Shown in pieces: positions 1-7,264 of a stretch of DNA of 64,000 bases (within the stretch, counting starts at the first letter, position 1; each line of letters opens with the position of its first letter). The notes under the pieces were generated by a model. It did no database searches. It had not been told where the DNA came from and was given only the letters and a program-made list of their open reading frames with translations. Source of the DNA: an uncultured Clostridia bacterium (GTDB lineage Bacteria > Bacillota > Clostridia > Oscillospirales > Oscillospiraceae); the NCBI GenBank assembly GCA_937890525.1, contig CALADI010000048.1, positions 62,001 through 126,000 of the forward strand. Reading direction: 5' to 3'. Made by a program: the position numbers and the translations under genes.

Positions 1-1
1 T

Positions 2-184
2 ACCGTGGGCGAGGGCACGGGCTACTACGCCCGGGACGGCAAGCTGGTGCCCATCAAGTGGTCCCGGTCGGATGTCAGCGAGCCCTTCACCTACACCTAT
101 GAAGACGGCAAGCCCCTGACCTTCGGCGTGGGCAAGACCTATGTGGCGGTGATCCAGGACGGATCCCCTGTGGAATATTACTAA
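2..184 (+). CDS. DUF3048 domain protein, C-terminal fragment
   Basis: Only the last 60 codons are in the window; the gene starts to the left. The visible end reads GTGYYARDGKLVPIKWSR, then an acidic stretch, then GKTYVAVIQDGSPVEYY. This fits the C-terminal domain of DUF3048 proteins (YerB type), extracytoplasmic lipoproteins of Firmicutes whose function is not settled. Whether this one has a lipobox cannot be seen. It ends in TAA and is followed ten bases later by a strong GC-rich hairpin. The family call rests on a short fragment. Confidence 0.7.
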   Translation, partial: TVGEGTGYYARDGKLVPIKWSRSDVSEPFTYTYEDGKPLTFGVGKTYVAVIQDGSPVEYY

Positions 185-193
185 GCATGATCT

Positions 194-223
194 GCCCCCG
201 CAGCCTGCTCAGGCTGCGGGGGC
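194..223 (+). terminator. Hairpin terminator after the DUF3048 gene
   Basis: A perfect 13-bp stem (GCCCCCGCAGCCT and its complement) encloses a 4-base loop, just after the stop codon. The following tail, GCTTTGC, is only weakly T-rich, so termination is likely but not canonical. Confidence 0.7.
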
Positions 224-230
224 GCTTTGC

Positions 231-453
231 GGTCTGTGGATAACTGGCGCCGGAGACACCTGCAAACAGGCTTATTCACAGGAAATGCGGGCTGCCTGTG
301 GGAAACTTCCCGGTTTTGCACAGGTGATTTCACAAGTTATCCACATTGTCCACAGAGTTCTCCACAGCGTATCGGTGGAAAACTCATGGAAAACCACGGG
401 TTATGCAAAAATGTCCACAGTTGTTTGAACAACTGTGGACAAAGTTTTACACA
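231..453. other. DnaA-box cluster, candidate origin of replication
   Basis: Two exact DnaA boxes TTATCCACA (337-345 on +, 235-243 on -) and one TTATTCACA (272-280) are seen. Boxes with one mismatch lie at 314-322, 346-354, 358-366, 401-409, 434-442 (-) and 445-453. The stretch lies between convergent genes and is non-coding. DnaA is known to bind such clustered 9-mers at oriC, but also at control sites. The rpmH-rnpA-yidC-jag cluster, normally next to oriC, is 6 kb to the right, and most genes to the right run away from this point. dnaA itself is not in the window. Calling it oriC is therefore inference. Confidence 0.55.
412..441 (-). terminator. Inverted repeat built from two DnaA-like boxes, terminator for the thioesterase gene
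   Basis: A perfect 14-bp inverted repeat (TGTCCACAGTTGTT and its complement, 2-base spacer) sits 6 bases past the stop codon of the leftward thioesterase gene. Read leftward it is followed by ATTTTTGC, which suits an intrinsic terminator. Each arm contains a DnaA-box-like TGTCCACA core, so the same bases may serve two roles. Confidence 0.6.
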
Positions 454-1190
454 TACTGGGCCTGAAGTGCGAACACCCGGTGGTGCTTGGCGTGGTTATC
501 CTCGTCGGGGCGGGTGGCTTCTACGGAGAGCTGACCGTCGGGGGTCATCTCGTATTGCAGCCGAAGTTGCTCAGCCTCCCGGGCTTCGCTGGTGTAGTTG
601 ATGGTGAAGCTCCGCAGGGGGTGATCCCGGTGGAATGCGCTGGGCAGCAGATCCGCCGCCCAATCCAGATACCGGGTGTTGTTCATGTGGCCGTTCATGT
701 CCAGTTCGGAGAAGGTCACCTGCCGTGATGCAAGACCGGACAGGTTCTTCAGACTCAGGGAGCGGGGCAGCGCCAGTTCGTTTTCCCGGACGCAGCCGGT
801 GACGCAGATGCCGCTGTCTCCCGGCAGGATCATGGCACGGGTGTTCAGATCCATCAGTACCCACAGCCCGATGGAGCGGAACAGCTCGTTGCCTTGGGCG
901 TCATAGGCCACGGCGGAGCGGGGGTATGCCACCCGGCTGGTGGTGCCGGGCCATGTCTCGATGGTGATGGTCTCGCCTTGACCGGGCAGCCGGGTGATGG
1001 CCACCCGCTGGCGGATCACCGCCCAGAACAGACCCTTGCCCGCCATTTTGTCCCATCCCAGATCCATTTGCAGGCATTGGCTGTTGCCGCATTGCTGCAC
1101 CATGGTCACAAGGGCGCTGGGGCGCAGCCTGCCGAAGCAGTCGCAGTCGGTAAAGGATACGGTGTGTTGTTCACGATAGATCAGATCCAT
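447..1190 (-). CDS. Acyl-ACP thioesterase
   Basis: This 247-residue cytoplasmic protein matches the bacterial acyl-[acyl carrier protein] thioesterase family (PF01643, FatA/FatB-like), which releases fatty acids from ACP. It has two hot-dog domains. The second begins near residue 155 with VTFSELDMNGHMNNTRYLDWA, containing the conserved Asn-His-Met region where FatA/FatB enzymes carry catalytic Asn and His. The length is normal for bacterial members. It lies 18 bases after gluQ and is probably the last gene of the LCP-gluQ operon. The start is preceded by AAGAAGG. Acyl chain preference cannot be read from the sequence. Confidence 0.88.
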   Translation of the reverse strand: MDLIYREQHTVSFTDCDCFGRLRPSALVTMVQQCGNSQCLQMDLGWDKMAGKGLFWAVIRQRVAITRLPGQGETITIETWPGTTSRVAYPRSAVAYDAQGNELFRSIGLWVLMDLNTRAMILPGDSGICVTGCVRENELALPRSLSLKNLSGLASRQVTFSELDMNGHMNNTRYLDWAADLLPSAFHRDHPLRSFTINYTSEAREAEQLRLQYEMTPDGQLSVEATRPDEDNHAKHHRVFALQAQYV

Positions 1191-1208
1191 GATAAATGCC
1201 TTCTTTGC

Positions 1209-2141
1209 CTAAAAAATATCGGTTAGAAAATGGGGAACGATATCCCCAGATTTCACCTTGTCCCAGCGGAATGTGCCGGCAAGCTCCCGGGCGCTGATGG
1301 GGCAAGGGTCGCCGGTGATCCCGGCGGCGCAGGCGAGGATGCCGATGAGCTGCTCCGGGGTCATCCTTGTGCGGATGGCGCCCATGTCCAGATCGCGGTC
1401 CCGCTTGCTCAGCCGTCTGCCGTCCGGCGCCATCAGCATGGGGATGTGGGCATACCGGGGAGCGGGGAATCCAAACAATTCCTGCAAATACATCTGCCGG
1501 GGAGCGGAGCTGAGCAGATCCATGCCCCGCACCACCTCGGTGACCCCGGCTTCGCCATCGTCCACGGTGACGGCAAGCTGGTACACATACACGCCGTCTG
1601 CCCGGCGCACCACGAAATCCCCGCAGTCCGTCAGCAGATTCTCCCGGTATGCCCCCTGCACCAGATCGGTGAAGGAAAATTCCCGGTCCGGCACCCGCAC
1701 CCGGTAGGCGGGGTCACGGGTCTGGGCGGCACGCTGGGCATCGGTGAGATCCCGGCAGGTGCCGGGGTAGACATAGGTGCCGTCGGACAGGTGGGGGGCA
1801 TTGACGCTGTGCAGCTGGCTGCGGGTGCAGTAGCAGGGATACACCAGCCCCAATTCCTCCAGACGGCGGAAATATCCCTCGTAGACGGAACTTCGGGCGC
1901 TCTGGGGGGGCATTTCCCCGTCCCAGTCCAGCCCCAGCCACCGCAGATCCTCCCGAAGGGTCTGGGCGTATTCCGTTTTGGTGCGCTGGGTGTCCAGATC
2001 CTCCATCCGCAGGATCCAGTTTCCCCCTTGGCTTTTGACGCTGAGATAGCTCATCAATGCGGCGAACACATTGCCCAAGTGCATCCTGCCGGAGGGGGTG
2101 GGGGCGAAGCGCCCCACGGGTGTTCGGTTGTCAGCCTGCAA
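1209..2141 (-). CDS. gluQ: Glutamyl-Q tRNA(Asp) synthetase, TTG start
   Basis: GluQRS is a shortened class I glutamyl-tRNA synthetase that attaches glutamate to queuosine in tRNA-Asp. The 310-residue protein has the N-terminal GRFAPTPSGRMHLGN nucleotide-binding motif, a zinc-type cysteine set (YPCYC and TYVYPGTCRD), and a KMSKS-like RRLSKRD. It lacks the anticodon-binding domain, as expected. I place the start at a TTG at 2141-2139, because a GGAGG lies 9 bases upstream and the next ATG is inside the ATP-binding motif. This start lies inside the end of the upstream LCP gene (11-base overlap), implying translational coupling. Confidence 0.88.
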   Translation of the reverse strand: MQADNRTPVGRFAPTPSGRMHLGNVFAALMSYLSVKSQGGNWILRMEDLDTQRTKTEYAQTLREDLRWLGLDWDGEMPPQSARSSVYEGYFRRLEELGLVYPCYCTRSQLHSVNAPHLSDGTYVYPGTCRDLTDAQRAAQTRDPAYRVRVPDREFSFTDLVQGAYRENLLTDCGDFVVRRADGVYVYQLAVTVDDGEAGVTEVVRGMDLLSSAPRQMYLQELFGFPAPRYAHIPMLMAPDGRRLSKRDRDLDMGAIRTRMTPEQLIGILACAAGITGDPCPISARELAGTFRWDKVKSGDIVPHFLTDIF

Positions 2142-3477
2142 TGTCCAGATCCTCCGATGTGATCTCCACCTTGTAGGGGTTGTAGGAATCGTTGATGAGC
2201 TGTGCCACATCCTCCGGGTACAGGAAGTAGTAGGAGACGCCGTCCATCATATCGGCGTAGCCGGGCAGGGTGTCGGTGGAGAAGCTGCCCATGTTCAGCA
2301 GGATGGTCTTTGCCATCCACAGGTAGTTGGGGACGCTGAGGGAGGAGATGGAGTTGTTCTCCACCAGATCCAGAGCGGAGAACGCCTTGCTCAGGTGGCT
2401 GGGGGTCAGCCATTGCTCCATGCAGGCCTTGATGACGCTGCGCTGCACCTCGATCCGGGTCAGATCCGCCATGGAATAGCTGCTGCGGTGGCGCAGGAGC
2501 ATGAGTACCTGCTCGCCGGTGAGGGTCTGCTCCCCGGCGGGGATATAGATCCCCTCTTCGTCGATCTCGTTGGGCACATTCACGGTGACGCCGCCCATCA
2601 GATCGGTGATCTGGGGCACAAGGTCGAAGTCCACCAGCATATAGCCGTCGGGGCGGTAGCCGATGAGATTCTCGATGTGGTCAAACAGACCCTCCATGCC
2701 CTCGGTTCCGCAGTTGTTCAGACCGTAGATGGCGTTGAGCTTGGAATCGTAGCCGCCGGAGGTCAGCACATAGGTATCCCGGGGGATGCTCAGCAGCCCT
2801 ACCTTATGCTCCGAGCCGCTCATGTACATCAGCATCATGGTGTCGGTGCGGGTGCCGTCTTTGTCCACGCCGCACAGCAGCACGGCGGCGCTATCCCGCT
2901 TGCGGCTGCCGATGGAATCCGGGGATTTGGGAGGGCGGAAGAGAAGCTGGATGGCACCGAAGATCACCACCACCAGCACCAGCAGCGACACCAGCACCGT
3001 GGAGCAGCCGCATCCGCAGCCCCGGCGGCGCTGTTTCTTGGGCTTGCCGTAGACCGGAGGGATGGGATCGTCATACACCGGCTGGGGGCGCTGCTTGGCG
3101 GCCTTCTGCCCCATGGAGGGGCGGCGGGTCTGGGGGGCAGACTCCCGGGGGGCATTCTTGAAATCGGCGTTGTAGGCGGGGATGGACTGGCGCTCCTGCC
3201 GGGGCTGGGACACCTGACGCCCCCCGTAGCCGTTGGCGTAGTTGTTCAGATCGGCGCCATAGTGGTTGGAATAGTTCTGGAACACCATGGTATCGTCGGA
3301 ACAGCCGTATGCATCGGGGTCATAAGCGCCGTCATAGTCATCGTCGTAATCGTTATCGTAGGATCCGTCGCAGGGTGCGCCGGGCTGCTGAGGCTCCAGC
3401 AGATCGTCCACCTGACGCAGCAGGTCGTCCAGATCCGAGCCGTTTTGATTGGGATATGGGTTGGGCATGATACTCAC
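2131..3477 (-). CDS. LytR-CpsA-Psr (LCP) family cell wall polymer ligase
   Basis: LCP proteins transfer lipid-linked polymers such as teichoic acids or capsules to peptidoglycan outside the membrane. This 448-residue protein has a long cytoplasmic N-terminal arm rich in Asp, Asn, Tyr and Gln (residues 1-150), one membrane segment (about 158-180, just after a CGCGC run), and an LCP domain from about 195. The domain includes GVDKDGTRTDTMML, the SIPRDTYV motif with its catalytic-type arginine, and a later LLRHRSS motif. The length is ordinary for the family; the very acidic, Tyr-rich arm is unusual. It heads an operon with gluQ and the thioesterase. Confidence 0.9.
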   Translation of the reverse strand: MSIMPNPYPNQNGSDLDDLLRQVDDLLEPQQPGAPCDGSYDNDYDDDYDGAYDPDAYGCSDDTMVFQNYSNHYGADLNNYANGYGGRQVSQPRQERQSIPAYNADFKNAPRESAPQTRRPSMGQKAAKQRPQPVYDDPIPPVYGKPKKQRRRGCGCGCSTVLVSLLVLVVVIFGAIQLLFRPPKSPDSIGSRKRDSAAVLLCGVDKDGTRTDTMMLMYMSGSEHKVGLLSIPRDTYVLTSGGYDSKLNAIYGLNNCGTEGMEGLFDHIENLIGYRPDGYMLVDFDLVPQITDLMGGVTVNVPNEIDEEGIYIPAGEQTLTGEQVLMLLRHRSSYSMADLTRIEVQRSVIKACMEQWLTPSHLSKAFSALDLVENNSISSLSVPNYLWMAKTILLNMGSFSTDTLPGYADMMDGVSYYFLYPEDVAQLINDSYNPYKVEITSEDLDIAG

Positions 3478-3491
3478 TCCTTTGAATCCTT

Positions 3492-3520
3492 ATTTTATCG
3501 TAAAAGGGCGGTGATGTAAA
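3492..3520 (-). promoter_or_regulatory. Promoter of the LCP-gluQ-thioesterase operon
   Basis: On the minus strand TTTACA (3520-3515) and TAAAAT (3497-3492) are separated by 17 bases, and AAAGGAG precedes the LCP start codon downstream. Confidence 0.65.
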
Positions 3521-3571
3521 GCGCCGGGGGGATCAATTCATAATTTATTAAGGTTGCAGGGGTGGGAGAAA

Positions 3572-3600
3572 TTGCATTTTTCCCGGGGCTGTGATACAAT
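3572..3600 (+). promoter_or_regulatory. Promoter of the Gx transporter-mrnC-rqcH operon
   Basis: TTGCAT (3572-3577) and TACAAT (3595-3600) with a 17-base spacer, 53 bases ahead of the first start codon. Confidence 0.65.
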
Positions 3601-3653
3601 GACCCTAGATTTATGATGGGCACGGATGCCCTGTCAGCCTTGGAGGGTCGCCC

Positions 3654-4142
3654 ATGAAAACCAGAGAGCTTACCCGCATGGCGCTGCTGTGCGCCATTGC
3701 CCTGACCATCTTTATGGTGGAAGCCCAGCTTCCCGCCCTGACCCCCGTGCCGGGGATCAAGCTGGGGCTGAGCAACATCGTCACCGTGTACGCCGTGTTC
3801 GTCCTTGGCCCCAAGCAGGCGGCGGCGATCCTTGCCTGCCGGGTGTTCCTTGGGGCGGTGTTCTCCGGGCAGATGAGCACCATCCTCTATTCCGGTGCCG
3901 GCGGGGCGCTGGCGCTGGCGGTGACGGTGCTGGTGCGCCGGGTGCTGACGAAAAAGCAGATCTGGATCGCCGGAGTCTTGGGCGCCATCGCCCACAGCGT
4001 GGGTCAGATGGTGGTGGCGGTGTGGGTCAGCGGCACGCCGGGGCTTGCCGCCTATCTGCCGGTGATGATCCTTGCGGGGCTGGTCAGCGGCACCTTTACC
4101 GGGCTGTGTGCCCAATTCCTTGTGGAAAGGTTGAAACTGTAA
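3654..4142 (+). CDS. Gx transporter family membrane protein
   Basis: A 162-residue integral membrane protein with about five hydrophobic segments. It matches the family named Gx transporter or heptaprenyl diphosphate synthase component I (PF07456). The N-terminal TRMALLCAIALTIFMVEAQLP and the following PGIKLGLSNIVTVYAVFVLGP are typical. Members resemble the substrate-binding subunits of ECF-type transporters; the substrate is unknown, and the old enzyme name is probably misleading. Its TAA stop shares a base with the ATG of mrnC, so the two are coupled. A FAD:protein FMN transferase or NusG-II neighbour, common beside this family, is not present here. Confidence 0.8.
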   Translation: MKTRELTRMALLCAIALTIFMVEAQLPALTPVPGIKLGLSNIVTVYAVFVLGPKQAAAILACRVFLGAVFSGQMSTILYSGAGGALALAVTVLVRRVLTKKQIWIAGVLGAIAHSVGQMVVAVWVSGTPGLAAYLPVMILAGLVSGTFTGLCAQFLVERLKL

Positions 4143-4555
4143 TGGAAAACTACTTCCAAATGCATATGTCCAAACAGCAGATCGATGCCATCTCCAATCT
4201 GGGGCTTGCCCACATTGGGGACGGCGTGTTCGAACTGCTGTGCCGGGCGTGGCTGTGCGGTCACGGCGGTTTGACCGTGGGCAGGCTCCACGCCGACACC
4301 ATCCGTCTGGTGAAGGCCACGGCGCAGGCAAAATTTGCCGATGCCATGCGCCCTCTGCTTACCGAGGAGGAACTGGCGCTGTACCGCCGGGGCAAGAACA
4401 GCCATGTCCATGCCGTGCCCAAGTCCTGCACCCCCGCCGAGTATGCCAAAGCTACCGGGGTGGAAGCTATGTTCGGCGGGCTGTATCTGGCGGGAAAAAC
4501 GGAGCGGCTCAACCAGATCTTTGTCACGGTAATGGAGGAGATTTATGGCGTTTGA
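4142..4555 (+). CDS. mrnC: Mini-ribonuclease III
   Basis: Mini-III is a dimeric RNase III catalytic domain without the dsRNA-binding domain; in Bacillus it matures 23S rRNA ends. This 137-residue protein has the RNase III signature near residue 21 (LAHIGDGVFELLCR, with the metal-binding Asp), followed by AALYRRGKNSHVHAVPK-like helices. The size is normal. Its ATG overlaps the upstream stop (TAATG) and its end overlaps rqcH by 11 bases, so translation of all three genes is probably coupled. In many Firmicutes mrnC follows cysS; here it sits with rqcH instead. Confidence 0.88.
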   Translation: MENYFQMHMSKQQIDAISNLGLAHIGDGVFELLCRAWLCGHGGLTVGRLHADTIRLVKATAQAKFADAMRPLLTEEELALYRRGKNSHVHAVPKSCTPAEYAKATGVEAMFGGLYLAGKTERLNQIFVTVMEEIYGV

Positions 4556-6275
4556 TGCATTTTTCCTGTCTGCTGTGGTGGATGAGATCCGCCAGCAGGC
4601 CATGGGGGCACGGGTGGAGAAGATCCACCAGCCCAGCCGGGACACGGTGATCTTGCTGCTGCGGTGCGAGGGAGGACGGCAGAAGCTGCTGCTGGCGGCG
4701 AACCCCGCTGCTCCCCGGCTGCACCTGACCACCGCCAACCCGGAAAATCCCGACCAGCCCCCCATGTTCTGTATGCTGCTGCGCAAACACCTGTCCGGCG
4801 GGCGGCTGTCCGGCATCGAGCAGATCCCCATGGAGCGGTGGGTGTCCTTCGTCTTTGACTGCACCGACGAGATGGGCTACCCGGTGCGCAAGCGTCTGGT
4901 GGCGGAACTGATGGGCAGGACCTGCAATATCTACCTGCTGGGCGCTGACGGACGGATCATCGACTGCCTGCGGCGCATCGGGCTGGACGATTCCCAGAAG
5001 CGGCAGGCATTGCCGGGGCTTTACTACCAGAAGCCCGAGCCCATCACCAAGAAAAACCCCAAGGAACTGGACGCCCAAGGCTTCCGGGAGATCTTGGAAT
5101 CCCCCGGCGCAGACCGTCTCAGCGACCGGCTGATGGATGAACTGGGCGGGCTTTCTCCGCTGGTGTGCCGGGAAGCGGCGATCTATGCTGCGGCAGATCC
5201 CGACGCCCGGCTGGAGGGTGGGGATACCGGCGCCTTGGCAGAGCGTCTGGCGCTGTTCTTTGCCGAGCATCTGAACCATCCCCGCCCCTACTACTATTCC
5301 GCCGCCGACGGCACCCCCAAGCAGTTTGCCTTCTGCCCTATCGTCCAGTACGGCGCCTGCCGGGAGGCCCAGGGCTTCGGGGCGCTGCTGGACGGGTTCT
5401 ACACCTTGAAGGACCGCCGGGACGCCATGCGCCAGAAGAGCCAGACCGTGCGAAAGACCGTGAACAACCTGTGCCAGCGGCTGCGCCGGAAGATGGCGGT
5501 GCAGGAGAAGGAATTGACCGCCACCTATGACCGGGAGCGGCTGCGCCAGCTTGGGGACATCGTCACCGCCAACCTCCACGCCGTCCGCCGGGGGCAGACC
5601 GAACTTCAGGCGGAGGATTTCTATGACGAGGAGATGAAGGTGGTCACGATCCCTCTGTCGGCCACCCTGTCCCCCCAGCAGAATGCCGCCAAGTTCTACA
5701 AGGACTACACCCGGATGAAAAATGCCGAGCATGAGCTGAAGCACCAGCTGGAGCTGGGGGCATCGGAGCTTGCGTATTTGCAAAGCGTGCTGGAGGAGCT
5801 GGATCGAGCCGACACCGAGCAGGAACTGGAGGAGATCCGGCAGGAACTGTCCGACGGGGGCTACCTGCGCCGGGACACGGGGAAGAAGCGGATGAAGCAG
5901 AGCAAGCTGCCTCCCCTGCGGTATGAATCCAGCGACGGCATGGGCATCTATGTAGGCCGGAACAACCGCCAGAACGACGAGCTGACCTTTCGTCTGGCGG
6001 GGAAAAACGACCTGTGGCTCCACGCCCAGAAGGTGCACGGCAGCCATGTCATCATCGCCGCCAACGGACGGGAAGTCAGCGATGACACCGTGACCCAAGC
6101 GGCGCAGCTGGCCGCCTACTACTCCGAAGCCCGGCAGGGGCAGAATGTGCCGGTGGATGTGACGCCGGTGAAGCAGGTGAAGAAACCCGGCGGCGGAAAG
6201 CCCGGCATGGTGATCTACCACACCTACCGCACGGTATATGTGGATCCGAAAATCGGTGAAAACCGGGAACAATGA
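4545..6275 (+). CDS. rqcH: RqcH, ribosome quality control NFACT protein
   Basis: RqcH binds obstructed 50S subunits carrying peptidyl-tRNA and adds C-terminal alanine tails that target nascent chains for degradation. The 576-residue protein has the expected order: NFACT-N domain from MAFDAFFLSAVVDEI, helix-hairpin-helix and long coiled-coil region (about 290-430, rich in Glu, Arg, Leu), and the NFACT-R domain with YVGRNNRQNDELTFR and DLWLHAQKVHGSHVII near 465-505. These proteins were earlier annotated as fibronectin-binding, which is probably not the main role. The C-terminal part is short, as in other Clostridia. No terminator is evident before the rpmH promoter. Confidence 0.93.
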   Translation: MAFDAFFLSAVVDEIRQQAMGARVEKIHQPSRDTVILLLRCEGGRQKLLLAANPAAPRLHLTTANPENPDQPPMFCMLLRKHLSGGRLSGIEQIPMERWVSFVFDCTDEMGYPVRKRLVAELMGRTCNIYLLGADGRIIDCLRRIGLDDSQKRQALPGLYYQKPEPITKKNPKELDAQGFREILESPGADRLSDRLMDELGGLSPLVCREAAIYAAADPDARLEGGDTGALAERLALFFAEHLNHPRPYYYSAADGTPKQFAFCPIVQYGACREAQGFGALLDGFYTLKDRRDAMRQKSQTVRKTVNNLCQRLRRKMAVQEKELTATYDRERLRQLGDIVTANLHAVRRGQTELQAEDFYDEEMKVVTIPLSATLSPQQNAAKFYKDYTRMKNAEHELKHQLELGASELAYLQSVLEELDRADTEQELEEIRQELSDGGYLRRDTGKKRMKQSKLPPLRYESSDGMGIYVGRNNRQNDELTFRLAGKNDLWLHAQKVHGSHVIIAANGREVSDDTVTQAAQLAAYYSEARQGQNVPVDVTPVKQVKKPGGGKPGMVIYHTYRTVYVDPKIGENREQ

Positions 6276-6287
6276 GGAAAAAAGTTG

Positions 6288-6316
6288 TTGACCTGCCGCC
6301 GTTTTTCGGTTATAAT
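6288..6316 (+). promoter_or_regulatory. rpmH promoter
   Basis: TTGACC (6288-6293), 17-base spacer, perfect TATAAT (6311-6316). It lies about 100 bases upstream of the L34 gene and looks strong, as expected for a ribosomal protein gene. Confidence 0.8.
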
Positions 6317-6414
6317 ACCCTAGCATGACCATGGAGTCGTGTACTGAATTTGATTTGCTGCGGTCGATTTTCCGTCCGTCGAGCATTGTAATTTAATGTA
6401 GGAGGTGTATCCGA

Positions 6415-6549
6415 ATGAAGCGTACCTACCAGCCCAGCCGCCGTCACCGTTCCAAGGTTCACGGTTTCCGTCAGAGAATGGCTACTTCCAACGGCCGTAA
6501 GGTTCTGGCCCGCCGTCGTGCAAAGGGCCGCAAGGTCCTGTCTGCCTGA
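6415..6549 (+). CDS. rpmH: 50S ribosomal protein L34
   Basis: This 44-residue basic protein starts MKRTYQPSRRHRSKVHGF, the invariant L34 signature, and ends in a Lys/Arg-rich RRRAKGRKVLSA tail. It is a structural protein of the large subunit. A GGAGGTG lies 8 bases upstream. It is the first gene of the conserved rpmH-rnpA-yidD-yidC-jag group. In most bacteria dnaA is divergent just upstream; here the upstream gene is rqcH, so that linkage is broken. Confidence 0.97.
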   Translation: MKRTYQPSRRHRSKVHGFRQRMATSNGRKVLARRRAKGRKVLSA

Positions 6550-6612
6550 TCTAGGGTGTGAGCGTTTCGTCGGCTGACCATAATTGCCGCTTTACGCTTT
6601 TCAGGAGCAAGT

Positions 6613-6653
6613 GCGGGGCGAATGAACACCATTCGCCCCGCTCCCTGTTTTTT
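6613..6653 (+). terminator. Intrinsic terminator or attenuator between rpmH and rnpA
   Basis: An 11-bp perfect stem (GCGGGGCGAAT and complement, 7-base loop) is followed within 6 bases by six T. It would lower transcription of rnpA and downstream genes relative to L34, matching the far greater need for a ribosomal protein. No promoter was seen between it and rnpA, so it probably works as a partial terminator. Confidence 0.8.
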
Positions 6654-6683
6654 CGGGGAAAATTTCGTCAGGAGGGATTTTTG

Positions 6684-7028
6684 ATGCGATATTCCAAATC
6701 CCTGAAGCTCAACCATGTCTTTCGCCGGCTCTACCGTACTCAGGGGCGTGCCAATCACCTGCTGGTGATGTATGCCCGCCCCAACCATACGGGCCAGAAC
6801 CGGGTGGGCGTGACTGTGAGCAAAAAACTGGGAAAAGCCGTGATCCGAAATCGGGTTCGACGCCGCCTGCGGGAGGTATACCGGCTCAGCGAGAGCCGAT
6901 TCCTGCCCGGATGGGACATCGTCGTGGTGGCCCGCAGCCGAGCCGTGGATGCCAGCTTTTCCGATCTGACCAAGGCGTACCTGTCCTTGGCAAAAAAATC
7001 CGGTATCTTGCGGGAGGAGACCCCATGA
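6684..7028 (+). CDS. rnpA: Ribonuclease P protein component
   Basis: RnpA binds the catalytic RNase P RNA and helps it cut 5' leaders from tRNA precursors. The 114-residue basic protein has the family motif KKLGKAVIRNRVRRRLREVYR at about 50-70. I choose ATG 6684 (MRYSKSLKLNHVFRRLY) because GGAGGG lies 8 bases upstream; an open frame extends upstream but crosses the terminator hairpin. The stop overlaps the yidD start (ATGA). Confidence 0.95.
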   Translation: MRYSKSLKLNHVFRRLYRTQGRANHLLVMYARPNHTGQNRVGVTVSKKLGKAVIRNRVRRRLREVYRLSESRFLPGWDIVVVARSRAVDASFSDLTKAYLSLAKKSGILREETP

Positions 7029-7237
7029 AGCGTCTGATGCTGACGCTGATCCGCTTTTACCGGACAAGCATATCCCCATATACGCCGCCCACCTGCCGGT
7101 TCACTCCCACCTGCTCGGCTTACGCCATGGAGGCCATCGAGAAATACGGCCCGTGGAAGGGCGGCTGGCTGACACTGAAGCGGCTGCTTCGGTGCCATCC
7201 GTTTTACAAGGGGGACTACTATGACCCGGTCCCCTAG
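7025..7237 (+). CDS. yidD: Membrane protein insertion efficiency factor YidD
   Basis: A 70-residue protein with the YidD pattern: LIRFYRTSISPYTPPTCRFTPTCSAYAMEAIEKYG, including the three conserved cysteines, then KRLLRCHPFYKGDYYDPVP. YidD is thought to assist YidC-dependent membrane insertion through an amphipathic N-terminal helix. The length is slightly short but complete. It overlaps rnpA by 4 bases and precedes yidC by 27 bases, the usual order. Confidence 0.95.
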   Translation: MKRLMLTLIRFYRTSISPYTPPTCRFTPTCSAYAMEAIEKYGPWKGGWLTLKRLLRCHPFYKGDYYDPVP

Positions 7238-7264
7238 CCTGCCACACCATTAGGAGGAAACTGC

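Noticed and set aside
227..601. Plus-strand frames across the DnaA-box region
   Set aside because: They have no ribosome binding site, and they cross a region of protein-binding sites and the antisense of the thioesterase.
4524..6386. Long minus-strand open frame opposite rqcH
   Set aside because: Its translation is Gly/Val/Leu/His-rich with no family motifs, typical of the antisense of a GC-rich gene; rqcH on the + strand has clear domains.
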